This document shows positions 1-13,800 of a stretch of 64,000 nucleotides of DNA, in pieces. The first letter of the stretch is position 1; each line of letters begins with the position of its first letter. The stretch lies in the NCBI GenBank assembly GCA_032718475.1, contig JAUCBJ010000302.1, positions 38,490 through 102,489 on the forward strand, read 5' to 3'. Origin of the DNA: Nemertoderma westbladi (lineage: Eukaryota; Xenacoelomorpha; Nemertodermatida; Nemertodermatidae). The notes under the pieces are model-generated. The model saw only the letters and a program-made list of their open reading frames with translations, was not told the DNA's origin and did no database searches. The position numbers and the translations under genes were made by a program.

Positions 1-2025
1 TGTTAGACATTAAATAGCTTCGCCATTCCACACTATGTAGTTTGTTAGACATTAAATAGCTTTGCTATTAGACACTATGTAGTTTGTTAGACATTAAATC
101 GCTTCGCCATTCCACTCTACGTAGTTTGTTAGACATTAAATCGCTTCGCCATTCCACACTACGTAGTTTGTTAGACATTAAATCGCTTCGCCATTCCACA
201 CTACGTAGTTTGTTAGACATTAAATAGCTTCGCCATTCCACACTACGTAGTTTGTTAGACATTAAATCGCTTCGCCATTCCACACTATGTAGTTTGTTAG
301 ACATTAAATCGCTTCGCCATTCCACACTACGTAGTTTGTTAGACATTAAATCGCTTCGCCATTCCACACTACGTAGTTTGTTAGACATTAAATCGCTTCG
401 CCATTCCACACTACGTAGTTTGTTAGACATTAAATAGCTTCGCCATTCCACACTACGTAGTTTGTTAGACATTAAATCGCTTCGCCATTCCACACTATGT
501 AGTTTGTTAGACATTAAATCGCTTCGCCATTCCACACTACGTAGTTTGTTAGACATTAAATCGCTTCGCCATTCCACACTACGTAGTTTGTTAGACATTA
601 AATAGCTTCGCCATTCCACACTACGTAGTTTGTTAGACATTAAATAGCTTCGCCATTCCACACTACGTAGTTTGTTAGACATTAAATCGCTTCGCCATTC
701 CACACTATGTAGTTTGTTAGACATTAAATAGCTTCGCCATTCCACACTATGTAGTTTGTTATACATTAAATAGCTTCGCCATTCCACACTACGTAGTTTG
801 TTATACATTAAATCGCTTCGCCATTCCACACTATGTAGTTTGTTAGACATTAAATCGCTTCGCCATTCCACACTATGTAGTTTGTTAGACATTAAATAGC
901 TTCGCCATTCCACACTATGTAGTTTGTTAGACATTAAATAGCTTTGCTATTAGACACTATGTAGTTTGTTAGACATTAAATAGCTTCGCCATTCCACACT
1001 ACGTAGTTTGTTAGACATTAAATAGCTTCGCCATTCCACACTATGTAGTTTGTTAGACATTAAATAGCTTCGCCATTCCACACTACGTAGTTTGTTAGAC
1101 ATTAAATAGCTTCGCCATTCCACTCTACGTAGTTTGTTAGACATTAAATAGCTTTACTATTAGACACTATGTAGTTTGTTAGACATTAAATAGCTTCGCC
1201 ATTCCACTCTACGTAGTTTGTTAGACATTAAATAGCTTCGCCATTCCACTCTACGTAGTTTGTTAGACATTAAATAGCTTCGCCATTCCACTCTACGTAG
1301 TTTGTTAGACATTAAATAGCTTCGCCATTCCACTCTACGTAGTTTGTTAGACATTAAATAGCTTTACTATTAGACACTATGTAGTTTGTTAGACATTAAA
1401 TAGCTTCGCCATTCCACTCTACGTAGTTTGTTAGACATTAAATAGCTTCGCCATTCCACTCTACGTAGTTTGTTAGACATTAAATAGCTTTACTATTAGA
1501 CACTATGTAGTTTGTTAGACATTAAATAGCTTCGCCATTCCACTCTACGTAGTTTGTTAGACATTAAATAGCTTCGCCATTCCACTCTACGTAGTTTGTT
1601 AGACATTAAATAGCTTTACTATTAGACACTATGTAGTTTGTTAGACATTAAATAGCTTCGCCATTCCACTCTACGTAGTTTGTTAGACATTAAATCGCTT
1701 CGCCATTCCACACTATGTAGTTTGTTAGACATTAAATCGCTTCGCCATTCCACACTATGTAGTTTGTTAGACATTAAATAGCTTCGCCATTCCACACTAT
1801 GTAGTTTGTTAGACATTAAATAGCTTCGCCATTCCACACTATGTAGTTTGTTAGACATTAAATAGCTTCGCCATTCCACACTATGTAGTTTGTTAGACAT
1901 TAAATAGCTTTGCTATTAGACACTATGTAGTTTGTTAGACATTAAATAGCTTCGCCATTCCACACTATGTAGTTTGTTAGACATTAAATAGCTTCGCCAT
2001 TCCACACTATGTAGTTTGTTAGACA

Positions 2026-2830
2026 TTAAATAGCTTTGCTATTAGACACTATGTAGTTTGTTAGACATTAAATAGCTTCGCCATTCCACTCTACGTAGTT
2101 TGTTAGACATTAAATAGCTTTGCTATTAGACACTATGTAGTTTGTTAGACATTAAATAGCTTCGCCATTCCACACTATGTAGTTTGTTAGACATTAAATA
2201 GCTTTGCTATTAGACACTATGTAGTTTGTTAGACATTAAATAGCTTCGCCATTCCACTCTACGTAGTTTGTTAGACATTAAATAGCTTTGCTATTAGACA
2301 CTATGTAGTTTGTTAGACATTAAATAGCTTCGCCATTCCACACTATGTAGTTTGTTAGACATTAAATAGCTTTGCTATTAGACACTATGTAGTTTGTTAG
2401 ACATTAAATAGCTTCGCCATTCCACTCTACGTAGTTTGTTAGACATTAAATAGCTTTGCTATTAGACACTATGTAGTTTGTTAGACATTAAATAGCTTCG
2501 CCATTCCACACTATGTAGTTTGTTAGACATTAAATAGCTTTGCTATTAGACACTATGTAGTTTGTTAGACATTAAATAGCTTCGCCATTCCACACTATGT
2601 AGTTTGTTAGACATTAAATAGCTTTGCTATTAGACACTATGTAGTTTGTTAGACATTAAATAGCTTCGCCATTCCACTCTACGTAGTTTGTTAGACATTA
2701 AATAGCTTTGCTATTAGACACTATGTAGTTTGTTAGACATTAAATAGCTTCGCCATTCCACACTATGTAGTTTGTTAGACATTAAATAGCTTTGCTATTA
2801 GACACTATGTAGTTTGTTAGACATTAAATA
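2026..2830. repeat. 168-bp higher-order repeat inside the 42-bp array
   Basis: Three unit types alternate here. A has TGCTATTAGAC with ATGTAG, B has CGCCATTCCACTCT with ACGTAG, and C has CGCCATTCCACACT with ATGTAG. They run in the order A-B-A-C, giving a 168-bp (4 x 42) super-period for about three cycles before it decays into A-C and A-B pairs. This pattern points to duplication of multi-unit blocks rather than single units. Confidence 0.75.
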
Positions 2831-5800
2831 GCTTCGCCATTCCACACTATGTAGTTTGTTAGACATTAAATAGCTTCGCCATTCCACACTATGTAGTTTG
2901 TTAGACATTAAATAGCTTTGCTATTAGACACTATGTAGTTTGTTAGACATTAAATAGCTTCGCCATTCCACACTATGTAGTTTGTTAGACATTAAATAGC
3001 TTTGCTATTAGACACTATGTAGTTTGTTAGACATTAAATAGCTTCGCCATTCCACTCTACGTAGTTTGTTAGACATTAAATAGCTTCGCCATTCCACTCT
3101 ACGTAGTTTGTTAGACATTAAATAGCTTTACTATTAGACACTATGTAGTTTGTTAGACATTAAATAGCTTCGCCATTCCACTCTACGTAGTTTGTTAGAC
3201 ATTAAATCGCTTCGCCATTCCACACTACGTAGTTTGTTAGACATTAAATAGCTTCGCCATTCCACACTACGTAGTTTGTTAGACATTAAATAGCTTCGCC
3301 ATTCCACACTATGTAGTTTGTTAGACATTAAATCGCTTCGCCATTCCACACTACGTAGTTTGTTAGACATTAAATAGCTTCGCCATTCCACACTACGTAG
3401 TTTGTTAGACATTAAATAGCTTCGCCATTCCACACTATGTAGTTTGTTAGACATTAAATCGCTTCGCCATTCCACACTACGTAGTTTGTTAGACATTAAA
3501 TCGCTTCGCCATTCCACACTACGTAGTTTGTTAGACATTAAATAGCTTCGCCATTCCACACTACGTAGTTTGTTAGACATTAAATCGCTTCGCCATTCCA
3601 CACTATGTAGTTTGTTAGACATTAAATCGCTTCGCCATTCCACACTATGTAGTTTGTTAGACATTAAATCGCTTCGCCATTCCACACTACGTAGTTTGTT
3701 AGACATTAAATAGCTTCGCCATTCCACACTACGTAGTTTGTTAGACATTAAATCGCTTCGCCATTCCACACTACGTAGTTTGTTAGACATTAAATAGCTT
3801 TACTATTAGACACTATGTAGTTTGTTAGACATTAAATAGCTTTGCTATTGGACACTATGTAGTTTGTTAGACATTAAATCGCTTCGCCATTCCACACTAC
3901 GTAGTTTGTTAGACATTAAATAGCTTTACTATTAGACACTATGTAGTTTGTTAGACATTAAATAGCTTCGCCATTCCACTCTACGTAGTTTGTTAGACAT
4001 TAAATCGCTTCGCCATTCCACACTATGTAGTTTGTTAGACATTAAATAGCTTTACTATTAGACACTATGTAGTTTGTTAGACATTAAATAGCTTCGCCAT
4101 TCCACTCTACGTAGTTTGTTAGACATTAAATCGCTTCGCCATTCCACACTATGTAGTTTGTTAGACATTAAATAGCTTCGCCATTCCACACTATGTAGTT
4201 TGTTAGACATTAAATAGCTTCGCCATTCCACTCTACGTAGTTTGTTAGACATTAAATAGCTTCGCCATTCCACTCTACGTAGTTTGTTAGACATTAAATA
4301 GCTTTACTATTAGACACTATGTAGTTTGTTAGACATTAAATAGCTTCGCCATTCCACTCTACGTAGTTTGTTAGACATTAAATAGCTTCGCCATTCCACA
4401 CTACGTAGTTTGTTAGACATTAAATAGCTTCGCCATTCCACTCTACGTAGTTTGTTATACATTAAATAGCTTCGCCATTCCACACTATGTAGTTTGTTAG
4501 ACATTAAATCGCTTCGCCATTCCACACTATGTAGTTTGTTATACATTAAATAGCTTTACTATTAGACACTATGTAGTTTGTTATACATTAAATAGCTTCG
4601 CCATTCCACACTATGTAGTTTGTTAGACATTAAATCGCTTCGCCATTCCACACTATGTAGTTTGTTATACATTAAATAGCTTTACTATTAGACACTATGT
4701 AGTTTGTTAGACATTAAATCGCTTCGCCATTCCACACTACGTAGTTTGTTAGACATTAAATCGCTTCGCCATTCCACACTACGTAGTTTGTTAGACATTA
4801 AATAGCTTCGCCATTCCACACTATGTAGTTTGTTAGACATTAAATCGCTTCGCCATTCCACACTACGTAGTTTGTTAGACATTAAATAGCTTTACTATTA
4901 GACACTATGTAGTTTGTTAGACATTAAATAGCTTCGCCATTCCACTCTACGTAGTTTGTTAGACATTAAATCGCTTCGCCATTCCACACTATGTAGTTTG
5001 TTAGACATTAAATAGCTTCGCCATTCCACACTATGTAGTTTGTTAGACATTAAATAGCTTCGCCATTCCACACTATGTAGTTTGTTAGACATTAAATAGC
5101 TTCGCCATTCCACACTATGTAGTTTGTTAGACATTAAATAGCTTTGCTATTCCACACTACGTAGTTTGTTAGACATTAAATAGCTTTACTATTAGACACT
5201 ATGTAGTTTGTTAGACATTAAATAGCTTCGCCATTCCACACTACGTAGTTTGTTAGACATTAAATAGCTTTACTATTAGACACTATGTAGTTTGTTAGAC
5301 ATTAAATAGCTTCGCCATTCCACACTACGTAGTTTGTTAGACATTAAATAGCTTCGCCATTCCACACTACGTAGTTTGTTAGACATTAAATAGCTTTACT
5401 ATTAGACACTATGTAGTTTGTTAGACATTAAATAGCTTCGCCATTCCACACTACGTAGTTTGTTAGACATTAAATAGCTTCGCCATTCCACTCTACGTAG
5501 TTTGTTAGACATTAAATCGCTTCGCCATTCCACACTATGTAGTTTGTTAGACATTAAATCGCTTCGCCATTCCACACTACGTAGTTTGTTAGACATTAAA
5601 TAGCTTCGCCATTCCACTCTACGTAGTTTGTTCGACATTAAATAGCTTCGCCATTCCACTCTACGTAGTTTGTTAGACATTAAATCGCTTCGCCATTCCA
5701 CACTATGTAGTTTGTTAGACATTAAATAGCTTCGCCATTCCACTCTACGTAGTTTGTTAGACATTAAATAGCTTTACTATTAGACACTATGTAGTTTGTT

Positions 5801-8719
5801 AGACATTAAATAGCTTCGCCATTCCACTCTACGTAGTTTGTTAGACATTAAATAGCTTCGCCATTCCACTCTACGTAGTTTGTTAGACATTAAATAGCTT
5901 TACTATTAGACACTATGTAGTTTGTTAGACATTAAATAGCTTCGCCATTCCACTCTACGTAGTTTGTTAGACATTAAATAGCTTCGCCATTCCACTCTAC
6001 GTAGTTTGTTAGACATTAAATAGCTTTACTATTAGACACTATGTAGTTTGTTAGACATTAAATAGCTTCGCCATTCCACTCTACGTAGTTTGTTAGACAT
6101 TAAATAGCTTTACTATTAGACACTATGTAGTTTGTTAGACATTAAATAGCTTCGCCATTCCACTCTACGTAGTTTGTTAGACATTAAATAGCTTCGCCAT
6201 TCCACTCTACGTAGTTTGTTAGACATTAAATAGCTTTACTATTAGACACTATGTAGTTTGTTAGACATTAAATAGCTTCGCCATTCCACTCTACGTAGTT
6301 TGTTAGACATTAAATAGCTTCGCCATTCCACACTACGTAGTTTGTTAGACATTAAATAGCTTTACTATTAGACACTATGTAGTTTGTTAGACATTAAATA
6401 GCTTCGCCATTCCACTCTACGTAGTTTGTTAGACATTAAATAGCTTCGCCATTCCACTCTACGTAGTTTGTTAGACATTAAATAGCTTCGCCATTCCACT
6501 CTACGTAGTTTGTTAGACATTAAATAGCTTCGCCATTCCACTCTACGTAGTTTGTTAGACATTAAATAGCTTCGCCATTCCACTCTACGTAGTTTGTTAG
6601 ACATTAAATAGCTTCGCCATTCCACACTACGTAGTTTGTTAGACATTAAATAGCTTTACTATTAGACACTATGTAGTTTGTTAGACATTAAATAGCTTCG
6701 CCATTCCACTCTACGTAGTTTGTTAGACATTAAATAGCTTCGCCATTCCACTCTACGTAGTTTGTTAGACATTAAATAGCTTCGCCATTCCACTCTACGT
6801 AGTTTGTTAGACATTAAATAGCTTCGCCATTCCACTCTACGTAGTTTGTTAGACATTAAATCGCTTCGCCATTCCACTCTACGTAGTTTGTTAGACATTA
6901 AATAGCTTCGCCATTCCACTCTACGTAGTTTGTTAGACATTAAATAGCTTCGCCATTCCACTCTACGTAGTTTGTTAGACATTAAATAGCTTCGCCATTC
7001 CACTCTACGTAGTTTGTTAGACATTAAATAGCTTCGCCATTCCACTCTACGTAGTTTGTTAGACATTAAATAGCTTCGCCATTCCACTCTACGTAGTTTG
7101 TTAGACATTAAATAGCTTCGCCATTCCACTCTACGTAGTTTGTTAGACATTAAATAGCTTCGCCATTCCACTCTACGTAGTTTGTTAGACATTAAATAGC
7201 TTCGCCATTGCACTCTACGTAGTTTGTTAGACATTAAATAGCTTTACTATTAGACACTATGTAGTTTGTTAGACATTAAATAGCTTCGCCATTCCACACT
7301 ATGTAGTTTGTTAGACATTAAATAGCTTCGCCATTCCACACTATGTAGTTTGTTAGACATTAAATAGCTTCGCCATTCCACACTACGTAGTTTGTTAGAC
7401 ATTAAATAGCTTCGCCATTCCACTCTACGTAGTTTGTTAGACATTAAATAGCTTCGCCATTCCACACTACGTAGTTTGTTAGACATTAAATAGCTTCGCC
7501 ATTCCACACTACGTAGTTTGTTAGACATTAAATAGCTTCGCCATTCCACACTACGTAGTTTGTTAGACATTAAATAGCTTCGCCATTCCACTCTACGTAG
7601 TTTGTTAGACATTAAATAGCTTCGCCATTCCACACTACGTAGTTTGTTAGACATTAAATAGCTTCGCCATTCCACTCTACGTAGTTTGTTAGACATTAAA
7701 TAGCTTCGCCATTCCACACTACGTAGTTTGTTAGACATTAAATAGCTTTACTATTAGACACTATGTAGTTTGTTAGACATTAAATAGCTTCGCCATTCCA
7801 CACTATGTAGTTTGTTAGACATTAAATAGCTTCGCCATTCCACACTATGTAGTTTGTTAGACATTAAATAGCTTCGCCATTCCACACTACGTAGTTTGTT
7901 AGACATTAAATAGCTTCGCCATTCCACTCTACGTAGTTTGTTAGACATTAAATAGCTTCGCCATTCCACACTACGTAGTTTGTTAGACATTAAATAGCTT
8001 CGCCATTCCACACTACGTAGTTTGTTAGACATTAAATAGCTTCGCCATTCCACACTACGTAGTTTGTTAGACATTAAATAGCTTCGCCATTCCACTCTAC
8101 GTAGTTTGTTAGACATTAAATAGCTTCGCCATTCCACACTACGTAGTTTGTTAGACATTAAATAGCTTCGCCATTCCACTCTACGTAGTTTGTTAGACAT
8201 TAAATAGCTTCGCCATTCCACACTACGTAGTTTGTTAGACATTAAATAGCTTCGCCATTCCACACTACGTAGTTTGTTAGACATTAAATAGCTTAGCCAT
8301 TCCACACTACGTAGTTTGTTAGACATTAAATAGCTTCGCCATTCCACTCTACGTAGTTTGTTAGACATTAAATAGCTTCGCCATTCCACACTACGTAGTT
8401 TGTTAGACATTAAATAGCTTTACTATTAGACACTATGTAGTTTGTTAGACATTAAATAGCTTCGCCATTCCACACTACGTAGTTTGTTAGACATTAAATA
8501 GCTTCGCCATTCCACTCTACGTAGTTTGTTAGACATTAAATAGCTTCGCCATTCCACACTACGTAGTTTGTTAGACATTAAATAGCTTTACTATTAGACA
8601 CTACGTAGTTTGTTAGACATTAAATAGCTTCGCCATTCCACTCTACGTAGTTTGTTAGACATTAAATAGCTTCGCCATTCCACACTACGTAGTTTGTTAG
8701 ACATTAAATAGCTTTACTA

Positions 8720-10846
8720 TTAGACACTATGTAGTTTGTTAGACATTAAATAGCTTCGCCATTCCACACTATGTAGTTTGTTAGACATTAAATAGCTTCG
8801 CCATTCCACACTATGTAGTTTGTTAGACATTAAATAGCTTCGCCATTCCACACTACGTAGTTTGTTAGACATTAAATAGCTTCGCCATTCCACTCTACGT
8901 AGTTTGTTAGACATTAAATAGCTTCGCCATTCCACACTACGTAGTTTGTTAGACATTAAATAGCTTCGCCATTCCACACTACGTAGTTTGTTAGACATTA
9001 AATAGCTTCGCCATTCCACACTACGTAGTTTGTTAGACATTAAATAGCTTCGCCATTCCACTCTACGTAGTTTGTTAGACATTAAATAGCTTCGCCATTC
9101 CACACTACGTAGTTTGTTAGACATTAAATAGCTTCGCCATTCCACTCTACGTAGTTTGTTAGACATTAAATAGCTTCGCCATTCCACACTACGTAGTTTG
9201 TTAGACATTAAATAGCTTCGCCATTCCACACTACGTAGTTTGTTAGACATTAAATAGCTTAGCCATTCCACACTACGTAGTTTGTTAGACATTAAATAGC
9301 TTCGCCATTCCACTCTACGTAGTTTGTTAGACATTAAATAGCTTCGCCATTCCACTCTACGTAGTTTGTTAGACATTAAATAGCTTCGCCATTCCACACT
9401 ACGTAGTTTGTTAGACATTAAATAGCTTCGCCATTCCACACTACGTAGTTTGTTAGACATTAAATAGCTTCGCCATTCCACACTACGTAGTTTGTTAGAC
9501 ATTAAATAGCTTCGCCATTCCACACTACGTAGTTTGTTAGACATTAAATAGCTTCGCCATTCCACTCTACGTAGTTTGTTAGATATTAAATAGCTTCGCC
9601 ATTCCACACTATGTAGTTTGTTATACATTAAATAGCTTTGCTATTAGACACTATGTAGTTTGTTAGACATTAAATAGCTTCGCCATTCCACACTACGTAG
9701 TTTGTTAGACATTAAATAGCTTCGCCATTCCACACTACGTAGTTTGTTAGATATTAAATAGCTTCGCCATTCCACTCTACGTAGTTTGTTAGACATTAAA
9801 TAGCTTCGCCATTCCACTCTACGTAGTTTGTTAGATATTAAATAGCTTCGCCATTCCACTCTACGTAGTTTGTTAGACATTAAATAGCTTCGCCATTCCA
9901 CACTACGTAGTTTGTTAGACATTAAATAGCTTCGCCATTCCACTCTACGTAGTTTGTTAGATATTAAATAGCTTCGCCATTCCACTCTACGTAGTTTGTT
10001 AGACATTAAATAGCTTCGCCATTCCACTCTACGTAGTTTGTTAGACATTAAATAGCTTCGCCATTCCACTCTACGTAGTTTGTTAGATATTAAATAGCTT
10101 CGCCATTCCACTCTACGTAGTTTGTTAGACATTAAATAGCTTCGCCATTCCACTCTACGTAGTTTGTTAGACATTAAATAGCTTCGCCATTCCACTCTAC
10201 GTAGTTTGTTAGACATTAAATAGCTTCGCCATTCCACTCTACGTAGTTTGTTAGACATTAAATAGCTTCGCCATTCCACTCTACGTAGTTTGTTAGATAT
10301 TAAATAGCTTCGCCATTCCACTCTACGTAGTTTGTTAGACATTAAATAGCTTCGCCATTCCACTCTACGTAGTTTGTTAGACATTAAATAGCTTCGCCAT
10401 TCCACTCTACGTAGTTTGTTAGACATTAAATAGCTTCGCCATTCCACTCTACGTAGTTTGTTAGACATTAAATAGCTTCGCCATTCCACTCTACGTAGTT
10501 TGTTAGATATTAAATAGCTTCGCCATTCCACACTATGTAGTTTGTTATACATTAAATAGCTTTGCTATTAGACACTATGTAGTTTGTTAGACATTAAATA
10601 GCTTCGCCATTCCACACTACGTAGTTTGTTAGACATTAAATAGCTTCGCCATTCCACTCTACGTAGTTTGTTAGACATTAAATAGCTTCGCCATTCCACA
10701 CTACGTAGTTTGTTAGACATTAAATAGCTTCGCCATTCCACACTACGTAGTTTGTTAGACATTAAATAGCTTCGCCATTCCACTCTACGTAGTTTGTTAG
10801 ATATTAAATAGCTTCGCCATTCCACACTATGTAGTTTGTTATACAT
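8720..10846. repeat. 924-bp (22-unit) higher-order repeat inside the 42-bp array
   Basis: The same marker combination (a TTATAC unit beside a TTAGATATT unit and a TGCTATTAGAC unit) ends three successive blocks. The block junctions lie 924 bp apart, near 9630, 10554 and 10848. The first two blocks are full 22-unit blocks and the third is partial. Interior units differ between blocks (ACACT versus ACTCT forms), so block edges were copied and interiors later diverged or were converted. Confidence 0.7.
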
Positions 10847-13800
10847 TAAATAGCTTTGCTATTAGACACTATGTAGTTTGTTAGACATTAAATAGCTTCG
10901 CCATTCCACACTACGTAGTTTGTTAGACATTAAATAGCTTCGCCATTCCACACTACGTAGTTTGTTAGACATTAAATAGCTTCGCCATTCCACACTATGT
11001 AGTTTGTTAGACATTAAATAGCTTCGCCATTCCACACTACGTAGTTTGTTAGACATTAAATAGCTTCGCCATTCCACACTACGTAGTTTGTTAGACATTA
11101 AATAGCTTCGCCATTCCACACTACGTAGTTTGTTAGACATTAAATAGCTTCGCCATTCCACACTACGTAGTTTGTTAGACATTAAATAGCTTCGCCATTC
11201 CACACTATGTAGTTTGTTAGACATTAAATAGCTTCGCCATTCCACACTATGTAGTTTGTTAGACATTAAATAGCTTCGCCATTCCACACTACGTAGTTTG
11301 TTAGACATTAAATAGCTTCGCCATTCCACACTACGTAGTTTGTTAGACATTAAATAGCTTCGCCATTCCACACTATGTAGTTTGTTAGACATTAAATAGC
11401 TTCGCCATTCCACACTACGTAGTTTGTTAGACATTAAATAGCTTCGCCATTCCACACTACGTAGTTTGTTAGACATTAAATAGCTTCGCCATTCCACACT
11501 ATGTAGTTTGTTAGACATTAAATAGCTTCGCCATTCCACACTACGTAGTTTGTTAGACATTAAATAGCTTCGCCATTCCACACTACGTAGTTTGTTAGAC
11601 ATTAAATAGCTTCGCCATTCCACACTACGTAGTTTGTTAGACATTAAATAGCTTCGCCATTCCACACTACGTAGTTTGTTAGACATTAAATAGCTTCGCC
11701 ATTCCACACTACGTAGTTTGTTAGACATTAAATAGCTTCGCCATTCCACACTACGTAGTTTGTTAGACATTAAATAGCTTCGCCATTCCACACTACGTAG
11801 TTTGTTAGACATTAAATAGCTTCGCCATTCCACACTACGTAGTTTGTTAGACATTAAATAGCTTCGCCATTCCACACTACGTAGTTTGTTAGACATTAAA
11901 TAGCTTCGCCATTCCACACTACGTAGTTTGTTAGACATTAAATAGCTTCGCCATTCCACACTACGTAGTTTGTTAGACATTAAATAGCTTCGCCATTCCA
12001 CACTACGTAGTTTGTTAGACATTAAATAGCTTCGCCATTCCACACTACGTAGTTTGTTAGACATTAAATAGCTTCGCCATTCCACACTACGTAGTTTGTT
12101 AGACATTAAATAGCTTCGCCATTCCACACTACGTAGTTTGTTAGACATTAAATAGCTTTGCTATTAGACACTATGTAGTTTGTTAGACATTAAATAGCTT
12201 CGCCATTCCACTCTACGTAGTTTGTTAGACATTAAATAGCTTTACTATTAGACACTATGTAGTTTGTTAGACATTAAATAGCTTCGCCATTCCACTCTAC
12301 GTAGTTTGTTAGACATTAAATAGCTTTACTATTAGACACTATGTAGTTTGTTAGACATTAAATAGCTTTGCTATTAGACACTATGTAGTTTGTTAGACAT
12401 TAAATAGCTTCGCCATTCCACTCTACGTAGTTTGTTAGACATTAAATAGCTTTACTATTAGACACTACGTAGTTTGTTAGACATTAAATAGCTTTGCTAT
12501 TAGACACTATGTAGTTTGTTAGACATTAAATAGCTTCGCCATTCCACTCTACGTAGTTTGTTAGACATTAAATAGCTTCGCCATTCCACTCTACGTAGTT
12601 TGTTAGACATTAAATAGCTTCGCCATTCCACTCTACGTAGTTTGTTAGACATTAAATAGCTTCGCCATTCCACTCTACGTAGTTTGTTAGACATTAAATA
12701 GCTTCGCCATTCCACTCTACGTAGTTTGTTAGACATTAAATAGCTTTACTATTAGACACTATGTAGTTTGTTAGACATTAAATAGCTTTGCTATTAGACA
12801 CTATGTAGTTTGTTAGACATTAAATAGCTTCGCCATTCCACTCTACGTAGTTTGTTAGACATTAAATAGCTTCGCCATTCCACTCTACGTAGTTTGTTAG
12901 ACATTAAATAGCTTCGCCATTCCACTCTACGTAGTTTGTTAGACATTAAATAGCTTCGCCATTCCACACTACGTAGTTTGTTAGACATTAAATAGCTTTA
13001 CTATTAGACACTATGTAGTTTGTTAGACATTAAATAGCTTTACTATTAGACACTATGTAGTTTGTTAGACATTAAATAGCTTCGCCATTCCACTCTACGT
13101 AGTTTGTTAGACATTAAATAGCTTTGCTATTAGACACTACGTAGTTTGTTAGACATTAAATAGCTTCGCCATTCCACTCTACGTAGTTTGTTAGACATTA
13201 AATAGCTTTACTATTAGACACTATGTAGTTTGTTAGACATTAAATAGCTTCGCCATTCCACTCTACGTAGTTTGTTAGACATTAAATAGCTTCGCCATTC
13301 CACACTATGTAGTTTGTTAGACATTAAATAGCTTCGCCATTCCACACTACGTAGTTTGTTAGACATTAAATAGCTTTACTATTAGACACTATGTAGTTTG
13401 TTAGACATTAAATAGCTTCGCCATTCCACTCTACGTAGTTTGTTAGACATTAAATAGCTTTACTATTAGACACTATGTAGTTTGTTAGACATTAAATAGC
13501 TTCGCCATTCCACTCTACGTAGTTTGTTAGACATTAAATAGCTTTGCTATTAGACACTACGTAGTTTGTTAGACATTAAATAGCTTCGCCATTCCACTCT
13601 ACGTAGTTTGTTAGACATTAAATAGCTTTACTATTAGACACTATGTAGTTTGTTAGACATTAAATAGCTTCGCCATTCCACTCTACGTAGTTTGTTAGAC
13701 ATTAAATAGCTTTACTATTAGACACTATGTAGTTTGTTAGACATTAAATAGCTTCGCCATTGCACACTATGTAGTTTGTTCGACATTAAATAGCTTCGCC